Origin: JACJWR01 sp964556255
Lineage (GTDB): Bacteria; Actinomycetota; Actinomycetes; S36-B12; UBA10799
NCBI GenBank assembly: GCA_964556255.1
Contig: CAZKVQ010000017.1
Coordinates: 1 to 49,695, forward strand
Direction: 5' to 3'
Length of the DNA: 49,695 nucleotides
A model generated the notes under the pieces. That model did not search any database. It saw nothing but the letters and a program-made list of their open reading frames with translations, and had not been told where the DNA came from. Below, piece by piece: positions 41,263 to 49,695 of the stretch. Every line of letters starts with the position of its first letter. The first letter of the stretch is position 1. A program made the position numbers and the translations under genes.

Positions 41263-42252
41263 ATGGCATCCCCCAAGCGACCACCGCGGATGGTCGCGGT
41301 CATGGGTTCGCAGGAATTCTTCGCTGAGCGGGCCATCACCGCCTTCGAGGAAGGTTGGCGCGCCAGGGATTGCGAGCTGCGCGAGCTCTCGGCGTCATCC
41401 GAAGGGCTGCTCAACGAACTCGTCAATGCCTCATCCCCGGACCTGTTCGGCGGTACCCCCGCGATCGTGGTGCGCGGTTTCGAGCATCTGGGGGAGGCGG
41501 ATGGCAACGCGGTGCTGGACCAGATCGATGCCACGCCCGACGTCGCCTGGTTGGTGGCACATGCCGGCGGTAGAGGCTCGACGAAAGTGCGTGCCCGTCT
41601 CGAGAAGATGGCTGACGAGGTGGTCAAGGCGGAAGCACTCAAGGGCCGCGCGGTCGCCGAATTCGTGCAGTCGGAATTCCGGACAGCCGGCAAGACCGCC
41701 GACGAGGAGACCATCGGACTGCTGATCGATGCGATTGGCAACGAGCCGCGGGGGCTGGCCTCCGCGGTGGGCCAACTCAGCCGAGATATCGAGGATCGCC
41801 ACGTCGGCAAGGCCGCGGCGGCGATGTACTACTCGGGTCACGTCGAGGTCAAGGGGTACGAGATCGCCGACGCGGTCGCCAACCGCGACGTTCCGGCCGC
41901 CATGGAGGCCTTGCGTTTCGCCATGGTTGAGGGCGGCACTAGGGCTGGCCTGATGACGGTCACAGCGCTGGCCGCCACTTTCCGCCGGTTGGCGGTGGCG
42001 AAGTCAGCTGTGGGTGGGGGTGCCTCGGCTGAAGTCGCGTCGGTACTGCGAATCCCGGAATGGATGGCTCGAACGGCGGTCAAGCAGTCGCACCGGTGGA
42101 CTTCCGACGAGATCGCAGATGCGGTCGCGACGTTGGCGCAATTGAGCGTGGCGATGAAGGGTGGGGTTGAACCCGAACAGGCCCTGACCGATGAACAGAA
42201 GGTCTACGTATTGCAGGGGTCGATTGCTGCCATGGCGGCAAAGCGCGGCTGA
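41263..42252 (+). CDS. holA: DNA polymerase III subunit delta
   Basis: Clamp-loader subunit that opens the beta sliding clamp. 329 residues with the three-domain layout of the family: an AAA+-like N-terminal fold (FFAERAITAFEEGW, DLFGGTPAIVVRGFEHL), a middle domain (AVAEFVQSEF, LLIDAIGNEPRGLASAVGQLSRDI) and the C-terminal collar (WMARTAVKQSHRWTSDEIADAVATLAQLSVAMKGG). The same comEA-comEC-holA-rpsT order occurs in mycobacteria. Convergent with rpsT, 15 bases apart. Confidence 0.93.
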   Translation: MASPKRPPRMVAVMGSQEFFAERAITAFEEGWRARDCELRELSASSEGLLNELVNASSPDLFGGTPAIVVRGFEHLGEADGNAVLDQIDATPDVAWLVAHAGGRGSTKVRARLEKMADEVVKAEALKGRAVAEFVQSEFRTAGKTADEETIGLLIDAIGNEPRGLASAVGQLSRDIEDRHVGKAAAAMYYSGHVEVKGYEIADAVANRDVPAAMEALRFAMVEGGTRAGLMTVTALAATFRRLAVAKSAVGGGASAEVASVLRIPEWMARTAVKQSHRWTSDEIADAVATLAQLSVAMKGGVEPEQALTDEQKVYVLQGSIAAMAAKRG

Positions 42253-42267
42253 CGCCGCTCTGCGAGA

Positions 42268-42534
42268 TCAGGCGCTGAGGCTGGCGGCGGCCTTGGCCAC
42301 CGAACTCTTTCGGTTCGCAGCCTGGTTCTTGTGAATGACGCCCTTGGAGGCGGCACGGTCCAGCGCCCGCGACGCCTTGGTCGCGGCCTCGGAAGCTGCC
42401 GTCGCATCCCCGGCAGCGACTGCCTCGCGAACCTGACGCACGGCGGTACGCAGTTCGCTCTTCACGGCCTTGTTGCGCTCATGGCGAGCGTTGTTGGTCT
42501 TGTTGCGCTTGATCTGCGACTTGATGTTCGCCAC
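42268..42534 (-). CDS. rpsT: 30S ribosomal protein S20
   Basis: Small-subunit protein that binds 16S rRNA. MANIKSQIKRNKTNNARHERNK is split here as the diagnostic basic N-terminus, and NRKSSVAKAAASL closes the C-terminus. 88 residues. The start is GTG with a GAGGAAAG ribosome binding site about 8 bases upstream. Divergent from lepA across about 140 bases. Confidence 0.97.
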   Translation of the reverse strand: MANIKSQIKRNKTNNARHERNKAVKSELRTAVRQVREAVAAGDATAASEAATKASRALDRAASKGVIHKNQAANRKSSVAKAAASLSA

Positions 42535-42674
42535 GTTGTGTCTTTCCTCGAGCTAGGGATCTGATGATGTCTGCGTGTGCGCTCCGCTGCGACCTTGATG
42601 GCAGGGCGCTGCACTCTCAACCGCTCACTGTACTGCACGCCCACCCAAGGGATGTCGGCGGGAGGCGTGGGAAC

Positions 42675-44519
<1,845 letters not shown>

Positions 44520-44528
44520 CTCTGCGAC

Positions 44529-44558
44529 TGTCGGGCTTCCGGGACCCGAACAAGTTTT
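44529..44558 (+). terminator. Candidate terminator after lepA
   Basis: TGT-CGGG pairs with CCCG-A-ACA (7 pairs with one bulged base) around a 9-base loop, and TTTT follows 4 bases later. It begins 10 bases after the lepA stop. Confidence 0.35.
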
Positions 44559-44593
44559 CCTCACCAGAACATGAATGATCGCGTTTCGCGCTC

Positions 44594-44599
44594 TAGGGT
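44594..44599 (+). promoter_or_regulatory. Candidate -10 hexamer (TAGGGT) of the acyl-CoA ligase gene
   Basis: TAGGGT would give a leader of about 45 bases containing GGAGG, 8 bases before GTG 44652. This gene therefore uses a conventional leader. Confidence 0.35.
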
Positions 44600-44651
44600 G
44601 GGGGGCAATGCCGACCGAATCCGGGGTCGGTGGGACCTGGAGGATCAAGTA

Positions 44652-46511
44652 GTGGACACCACGCAAGCACGGGAAACGTTGATGCCGGCCAACACGACGG
44701 TGGCTCAAATGTTCATCGACCGTGTGGCCAAGACGCCCAACCGAGAGGCTTTTCGCAAGCCGACTCCCGAGGGTGGATGGCAGTCATACTCCTGGAAGGA
44801 GACGTACGACGACGCGGAGCTGATGGCCGCTGGGCTGATCGCGCTCGGGCTGGAGCCTGAGCAGCGCGTGGGTATCGCCTCGAATACGCGCCTCGACTGG
44901 CTCATCGCTGACCTCGCGATCATGCTGTCGGCAGGTGCCACCACCACCGTCTACCCGTCCACGGGCGAAGAGGATGTCGTGTACATCCTCAGCGACTCGG
45001 ACGTTGTGATCCTGTTCGCCGAGGATGACACCCAGGTGCAGAAGGTGCGCAACACCCGCGACCAGTTGCCCGATCTGTCGAAGGTCATCGTGTTCGACGG
45101 CGATGGCGATGGCGACTGGGTCCTGAGCCTGGACGAGCTTCGTGCCAAGGGTAAGGAACTGCTCGATGCGAGCCCCGACGCCGTCACCGAGCGCGCCAAC
45201 GGCATCCACCCCGACAGCCTGTCCACCCTCATCTACACCTCGGGTACGACGGGCAAGCCGAAGGGTGTCGAGCTCACGCACTCCAACTGGACCTACGAGG
45301 GTGCCGCCCTGGACTCCCTGGGCATCCTCACCGAGGACGATGTCCAATTCCTCTGGCTGCCGATGGCGCACTCCTTCGGCAAGGTTTTGATGGCCGCCCA
45401 GATGGCGATCGGCTTCTCCACCGCAGTTGACGGCCGGGTACCCAAGATCGTTGAGAATCTGCCCGTCATCCAGCCAACCTTCATGGCGGGCGTCCCCCGG
45501 ATCTTCGAGAAGGTCTACGCGGGCGCGATCAAGAACGGTACCGATGCCGGCGGCATGAAGGCCAAGATCTTCAATTGGGCCTTCGACGTGGGCAAGCGGG
45601 AGGCGGCCAAGAAGCGTGCGGGCCAGTCCTACGGCGGCATGCAATACAACCTCGCCAACAAGTTGGTCTTCTCCAAGATCCACGCGCTGATGGGAGGCCG
45701 TATCCGCTACTTCATCTCGGGTTCGGCGGCTCTGTCAGGCACCATCGCCGAGTGGTTCGACGCGGCCGGATTGACGATCCTCGAGGGCTACGGCCTCACC
45801 GAGACCACGGCCGGCACTTCGCTCATGCGTCCGGACAACATCTCCTTCGGCACCTGTGGGGAACCCCTGCCGGGGACCACGATCGGTATCGCCGACGACG
45901 GCGAGATTCTGATCAAGGGCCCAGGTGTGATGCGCGGGTACCGCAACCTGCCGGACGCCAATGCCGAAGTCTTCGAGCATGGTGACGGTTGGTTCTCATC
46001 CGGGGACATTGGGATCATCGACGAGAAGGGCCGGGTGAAGATCACCGACCGGAAGAAGGACCTCGTCAAGACCTCCGGTGGCAAGTACATCGCCCCGTCG
46101 GCCATCGAGGGCAAGTTCAAGGCCATCTTCGGTCTGGCCCAGGCTCTGGTCGTGCACGCCAACAACCGCAACTTCGCGAGCGCCCTGGTGGCCCTCGACC
46201 CCGATGCGGTGCTGGTGTGGGCGGGCGAGAACGGCATGGCGGCCAGTTGGGCGCCTGGTGCCGGGCCCGTCACCGATGAAGAGTCTGCGCAGTTCGCGGC
46301 CATCGCCAAGAGCGACCAGATGAACGCCGCCGTCGGCGGGGCCATCGAGACCCTCAACGGCGAACTGAACAAGTGGGAGACCATCAAGAAGTTCGAGATC
46401 CTCGAGGCGCCGTTCACGATCGACACCGGCGAGTTGACCCCGAGCCTCAAGGTCAAGCGCAAGGTCGTGGAAGACAAGAACCGCGATCTGCTGGATTCGA
46501 TGTACTCCTAG
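44652..46511 (+). CDS. Long-chain fatty acid--CoA ligase (FadD15-like AMP-binding enzyme)
   Basis: 619 residues. Activates long-chain fatty acids through an acyl-adenylate. The P-loop-like motif LIYTSGTTGKPKGVELTH is near residue 195, GYGLTETTAGTS near 380, the SSGDIGIIDEKGRVKITDRKKDLVK region near 460 and the catalytic Lys near the C-terminus in LTPSLKVKRKVV. The overall layout matches mycobacterial FadD15. The GTG start has GGAGG at good spacing; an upstream ATG at 44571 would overlap the promoter. A large stem-loop follows the stop. Confidence 0.92.
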   Translation: MDTTQARETLMPANTTVAQMFIDRVAKTPNREAFRKPTPEGGWQSYSWKETYDDAELMAAGLIALGLEPEQRVGIASNTRLDWLIADLAIMLSAGATTTVYPSTGEEDVVYILSDSDVVILFAEDDTQVQKVRNTRDQLPDLSKVIVFDGDGDGDWVLSLDELRAKGKELLDASPDAVTERANGIHPDSLSTLIYTSGTTGKPKGVELTHSNWTYEGAALDSLGILTEDDVQFLWLPMAHSFGKVLMAAQMAIGFSTAVDGRVPKIVENLPVIQPTFMAGVPRIFEKVYAGAIKNGTDAGGMKAKIFNWAFDVGKREAAKKRAGQSYGGMQYNLANKLVFSKIHALMGGRIRYFISGSAALSGTIAEWFDAAGLTILEGYGLTETTAGTSLMRPDNISFGTCGEPLPGTTIGIADDGEILIKGPGVMRGYRNLPDANAEVFEHGDGWFSSGDIGIIDEKGRVKITDRKKDLVKTSGGKYIAPSAIEGKFKAIFGLAQALVVHANNRNFASALVALDPDAVLVWAGENGMAASWAPGAGPVTDEESAQFAAIAKSDQMNAAVGGAIETLNGELNKWETIKKFEILEAPFTIDTGELTPSLKVKRKVVEDKNRDLLDSMYS

Positions 46512-46524
46512 GCAACACCGCTCG

Positions 46525-46579
46525 GTGGGGGCGGTCACTCCGGTCGTGTGAACACGCGACGGGTGGTGACCGCCCCCAC
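46525..46579 (+). terminator. Long stem-loop between the acyl-CoA ligase and hemW
   Basis: Perfect 14-base-pair stem (46525-46538 with 46566-46579, GTGGGGGCGGTCAC and its complement). The 27-base loop can itself fold (GTCG-T-GTG with CAC-G-CGAC). It starts 13 bases after the ligase stop. No T-run follows, so it may be a terminator of the actinobacterial T-less type or an mRNA-stability element. Confidence 0.6.
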
Positions 46580-46613
46580 TGCCGTTGCGGCTGGGCAATG
46601 GCAGGGTGGGGGA

Positions 46614-47864
46614 GTGACCGGGTTGTTGGCCGACCACGAAACGTGGCAGCAGGGCGTCCGCGACCGTTGGAGTGCCGCGCGTCGCCCTTGGGGCGTCTAC
46701 GTTCACGTGCCCTACTGCCGCACCCGATGCGGGTACTGCGACTTCAACACCTACACGGCCGCAGAGTTGTCGCCGGAAGTGTCGCAGGCGACGTACGCGG
46801 ACCAACTCATCGGAGAGGTTCGCCGCACCCGGGACTTCCTGGGCGGCTCCGATCGCCCGATCGACACCGTCTTCTTCGGCGGTGGCACCCCCACCCTGCT
46901 GCCGGCGACTGATCTGGTCGCTGTGCTGGCTTCCCTCGCCGAAGCCTTCGGGCTCGCCCAGGACGTGGAAGTCACCACGGAGGCCAATCCGGACAGCGTC
47001 GACCAGCAGTACCTCGACGAGTTGCGATCGGGTGGCTTCACCAGGCTCAGCCTTGGAATGCAGAGCAGTTCGCCGTCGGTGCTATCCACCCTGCAGCGAA
47101 CGCACAGTCCAGGTCGCGCGGAACTCATGGTCTCGGCGGCCCGGGGTGCGGGCTTCGAGCACGTGAGTCTGGATCTGATCTACGGCACGCCAGGGGAGTC
47201 GCCTGCCGAATGGCGGGACAGCGTGTACAGGGCCATCGATACCGGCGCCGACCATGTTTCCGCCTATGCACTCACCATTGAACCCGGAACCGCCATGGGT
47301 CGACAGGTGCTTTCAGGAGGTCTTCCCACCCCCGATGACGACGTCGCCGCTGCCCGGTACGAGGTGGCCTCCGAACTGCTCCAGACCGCAGGCCTCAACT
47401 GGTATGAGGTGTCGAACTACGCCCGAGACGGTGGTGAATGCCGCCACAACCTGGGGTACTGGCGGGGCGCCGACTGGTGGGGGTTCGGACCCGGCGCACA
47501 TTCCCATCTCGATGGACTGCGCTGGTGGACCATCAAACACCCCCGACAGTATGCCGAGTCGCTGACCGTAGGAGGCTTTCCAGTCGCCGGTTGGGAAGTC
47601 GTTGACGGTCGGGGACGTAGGTTGGAGCGGCTGATGCTCGGCTTGCGGCTTGCTGAAGGATTTCCGGTGTCGACTGCTGCAGCTAGCGAGGCTGAGCGAG
47701 CGCAGCCGTACTTCTCGGAGCTGCCGCCGGGTTCGGTGCGCGATCTGCTCTCCCGCGGACTGCTGGACCCCGATGCCGCGGCTGCCGGTCGAGCGGTACT
47801 CACGCTACGGGGTCGGCTGTTGGCCGATCGGGTTGTCGTGGAACTCGCTGAAGCCCTCGACTGA
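46614..47864 (+). CDS. hemW: Radical SAM haem chaperone HemW (coproporphyrinogen oxidase-like)
   Basis: 416 residues from GTG 46614. Radical SAM protein that carries haem and inserts it into respiratory enzymes; often annotated as HemN. The motif VPYCRTRCGYCDFNTY (CxxxCxxC) lies near residue 40, followed by FFGGGTPTLLP, EANPDSVD, LSLGMQSSS, HVSLDLIYGTPGE and YEVSNYAR. The extra N-terminal Cys of true HemN is not seen. GGGGGA lies just before the GTG. The open frame starts at 46548, inside the stem-loop, so that start is rejected. In other actinomycetes hemW follows lepA, as it does here with one gene between. Confidence 0.92.
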   Translation: MTGLLADHETWQQGVRDRWSAARRPWGVYVHVPYCRTRCGYCDFNTYTAAELSPEVSQATYADQLIGEVRRTRDFLGGSDRPIDTVFFGGGTPTLLPATDLVAVLASLAEAFGLAQDVEVTTEANPDSVDQQYLDELRSGGFTRLSLGMQSSSPSVLSTLQRTHSPGRAELMVSAARGAGFEHVSLDLIYGTPGESPAEWRDSVYRAIDTGADHVSAYALTIEPGTAMGRQVLSGGLPTPDDDVAAARYEVASELLQTAGLNWYEVSNYARDGGECRHNLGYWRGADWWGFGPGAHSHLDGLRWWTIKHPRQYAESLTVGGFPVAGWEVVDGRGRRLERLMLGLRLAEGFPVSTAAASEAERAQPYFSELPPGSVRDLLSRGLLDPDAAAAGRAVLTLRGRLLADRVVVELAEALD

Positions 47865-47865
47865 A

Positions 47866-47927
47866 TCCGGCCGTTGACTCGTCGCGTGTGAACGCAGCCG
47901 TGTTGCATCCCGGGCCGGAGAGAGTCA
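47866..47927. other. Possible pseudoknot-type arrangement downstream of hemW
   Basis: TCCGGCC (47866-47872) can pair with GGCCGGA (47913-47919), and TGACTC (47875-47880) with GAGTCA (47922-47927). The arms alternate rather than nest. It lies between convergent genes and may simply contain a terminator. Confidence 0.3.
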
Positions 47928-47953
47928 GGTCGGCATCGACGAGGATCCCCGGC

Positions 47954-48667
47954 TCAGTCCGCTAGCGGTTGCCCATCGAACTGGCGGTACATGCTGGACA
48001 TGAACAGGATCATGTAGGGCAGCAGAACGAGCCCGGGGATTCCCCACAGCAGATCGCTGACGACGTAGGCCACCGCCGCGACGATCATGGTCACGACCGC
48101 AAGACCCTTGTGCGCCATCACGAGCCGGAAACTGTGCCCGAGGGCATCGCGCACCCCCTTGCCGCGGTCGAGCACCGAGTACTGGCAGAACTGCCATATC
48201 CACAACACGAAAACGCCGCCGACGATGCACAGGAAGCCCAATATCAGGCAGACCGAGAACACGATAGTGACGAGCAAGTACATCCAGAAGTGCTCAGGTT
48301 CCCAGAGGTCGCTGAACTTCGCTGCCTCACCCCGGGTCAGTTTCAACGCTGCGTGGATGAGGCCGATGCTGGCCAACACCGAGAGCAGGAAACCGGCGAT
48401 GAGGATGGCGATCGACGTCAGGGCGTACCCGCCGTACGTCGTTATGCAGTTCTGGGCTTGCGCACCGGTGATGGCATCGACGCATTCCTTCGCGTCGATG
48501 CTCGTCGTGGTGCCGGCCAGGTTCTGCAGCAGGTTGATCGCCACGATGATCGCCGCGAGACCGATCAACACCAGCCAGTTCTTGACGAAGGTCCGCCAAG
48601 CCCAGGAGAACCCGGTCCCCAGCCTGGGGGGAGGGGTTCCCTGCGGGGACAGGGCCTGCGCCGTCAT
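47954..48667 (-). CDS. Polytopic membrane protein of unknown function
   Basis: 237 residues from ATG 48667, about five transmembrane helices. A short Pro-rich N-terminus (LSPQGTPPPRLG) leads into FSWAWRTFVKNWLVLIGLAA. A loop holds two Cys (KECVD and QNCIT, about 36 residues into the fold), which may form an external disulfide. The layout resembles the neighbouring upstream gene (FTWAWNKFTQSWGAFVGALA), so the two are likely paralogues made by tandem duplication. It overlaps that gene by ATGA. No function recognised. Confidence 0.85.
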   Translation of the reverse strand: MTAQALSPQGTPPPRLGTGFSWAWRTFVKNWLVLIGLAAIIVAINLLQNLAGTTTSIDAKECVDAITGAQAQNCITTYGGYALTSIAILIAGFLLSVLASIGLIHAALKLTRGEAAKFSDLWEPEHFWMYLLVTIVFSVCLILGFLCIVGGVFVLWIWQFCQYSVLDRGKGVRDALGHSFRLVMAHKGLAVVTMIVAAVAYVVSDLLWGIPGLVLLPYMILFMSSMYRQFDGQPLAD

Positions 48668-49695
48668 GGCGCAATCGGTTGATGCTGGAGGGTCCGGTAG
48701 GCGAAGGTCTGGGCCAGCACGATCACCGGGATCGCGACCAGAAGTCCCAGACCGCACAGCGCGGCGCCCACGATGGCGATCAGGGCGCTCACCAGGTAGA
48801 TCAGGATAAGCGGGCCCAGATTGCCCACTACGAAGTGGTAGCTGGCCTTGATTGAGTCGACCACGCCGAGGTCCCGGTCAAGGATGAAGAACATAAAGTA
48901 CTGCGTCAGGAACGCGATGATGAGGCCCGGGAAATAACACAGCAGGCTGCCGATGGCAACAGCCAGTGCCACCAGGAAGCCAGCGCCGACGATGCGTCCG
49001 ATTCGGTCTGTGGCGAAGAACGACTTGAACTCGACCGGTTGGGCCGAGGCCACGGCCAGGGCACCCCTGATGACTCCCGCCTGAACCACGTAGCCATAGG
49101 CCGCGAGGACGAGGGCGAAGAGGGCGCTGAGTAGCAAACTGCCCACCAAACCAGAGGTCAAGGCACTGCCCCCGGAGTAGGTGTAGGCGCCCGTTGCCGG
49201 GTCTATCGTCACCTCACCGGAGCTGCCGAACAGCCCGAGGGTCGTCAGCAGGAGGTAGAACAGTCCGTAGATCACCGCTCCTACTACGAGAAACACGGCG
49301 AGTGCACCCACGAATGCGCCCCAACTCTGGGTGAATTTGTTCCACGCCCACGTGAAGGCGCTACCCAGAGAGAAGCTCAGCGGGTGCCCGCTCGGGGCCA
49401 CTGGCTGACCGTATGCCCCGGGCGGTCCGAAGGGTGCCTGTTGGCTCGGCGGGTACTGCGGCTGCCCATAAGCAGCCTGGCCGAATTGGGCCGAACCTGG
49501 CTGAGGCGGGAGACCTTGACCGTAGGCCGACTGTCCAAAGTGTTCGGAGCCGCCCTGCCCTGGCTGGCCGAACGGGGCCACCGAAGGTTGCCCATAGCCG
49601 CCGGGCTGGTGGCCCTGAGCGCCTTGCGGTGGCGGGTACCCCGGCGCGGTCGCTTGGCCGTACGGGTCCGGTTGGCCATATGTGCCGGGTGGGCC
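48664..49695 (-). CDS. Polytopic membrane protein with Gly/Pro/Gln/Tyr-rich N-terminus (5' end beyond the window)
   Basis: The frame is open to the window edge (343 codons visible), so the start is not seen. The first 110 or so visible residues are low-complexity: short PxGQ, YGQ and PPQ repeats typical of disordered N-terminal tails of actinobacterial membrane proteins. About five transmembrane helices follow. A Val codon (GTG at 49581) could be mistaken for the start, but the repeat continues upstream of it. Probable role unknown; the tail may mediate contacts with wall or division proteins. Followed by its likely paralogue with ATGA overlap. Confidence 0.8.
   Translation of the reverse strand, partial: GPPGTYGQPDPYGQATAPGYPPPQGAQGHQPGGYGQPSVAPFGQPGQGGSEHFGQSAYGQGLPPQPGSAQFGQAAYGQPQYPPSQQAPFGPPGAYGQPVAPSGHPLSFSLGSAFTWAWNKFTQSWGAFVGALAVFLVVGAVIYGLFYLLLTTLGLFGSSGEVTIDPATGAYTYSGGSALTSGLVGSLLLSALFALVLAAYGYVVQAGVIRGALAVASAQPVEFKSFFATDRIGRIVGAGFLVALAVAIGSLLCYFPGLIIAFLTQYFMFFILDRDLGVVDSIKASYHFVVGNLGPLILIYLVSALIAIVGAALCGLGLLVAIPVIVLAQTFAYRTLQHQPIAP

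Noticed and set aside
42535..42674. Promoter hexamers for rpsT and lepA
   Set aside because: Several partial matches but none with convincing spacing to either start; I could not choose one.

Overview
The window is a dense, GC-rich stretch of bacterial chromosome from an actinomycete-type organism (Actinomycetota). The evidence is many GTG starts, many 4-base ATGA/GTGA overlaps, and gene order: clpX, valS, folC, ndk, mreBCD-PBP2-rodA, radical SAM-DUF2344-RNase E/G, rplU-rpmA-obgE-proB-proA, nadD-LCP-rsfS-phosphatase, leuS-degV-plsY-comEA-comEC-holA, rpsT/lepA, hemW. This resembles the order recalled for Streptomyces and Mycobacterium. I cannot name a genus. No phage, insertion sequence, CRISPR array or rRNA was seen.

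Layout. 1-5.5 kb: the 3' part of clpX converges on valS, and valS diverges from folC, which overlaps a small membrane-protein gene. 5.5-11.7 kb: ndk, then the rod-shape cluster mreB-mreC-mreD-PBP2-rodA, every junction overlapping by 4 bases. 11.7-17 kb: a B12-type radical SAM gene interrupted by one in-frame TAG, its DUF2344 partner and an RNase E/G. 17-21.6 kb: L21, L27, ObgE and the first proline enzymes. 21.6-24.8 kb: a 47-residue membrane peptide, nadD, a divergent LytR-type protein, rsfS and a histidine phosphatase resembling mycobacterial GpgP.

24.8-33.9 kb is the accessory part: a CBS-pair protein, a membrane-tethered AlbA_2-type protein, a low-molecular-weight phosphatase overlapping a fructosamine-kinase homologue (candidate protein-deglycation pair), a probable Tat-exported lipoprotein hydrolase, a rhomboid protease, a FemAB/GNAT-like protein, a GNAT protein, tRNA-Ala(GGC), a degenerate GGDEF membrane protein and an SGNH protein resembling mycobacterial OctT. 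33.9-47.9 kb returns to core genes: leuS, degV, plsY, comEA-comEC-holA, rpsT, lepA, a long-chain acyl-CoA ligase and hemW. The right edge has two related membrane proteins on the minus strand; the upstream one is cut by the window end.

The most consistent non-coding signal is a TAnnnT hexamer ending 6-9 bases before a start codon that has no ribosome binding site, at about a dozen operon heads on both strands. This indicates leaderless transcription and fixes several starts. The features most worth a second look are the TAG-interrupted radical SAM gene, the phosphatase/kinase pair, the leaderless promoters built on upstream stop codons, the membrane-anchored AlbA_2 protein, the 17-base tandem repeat near 29.85 kb and the long stem-loop between the acyl-CoA ligase and hemW.
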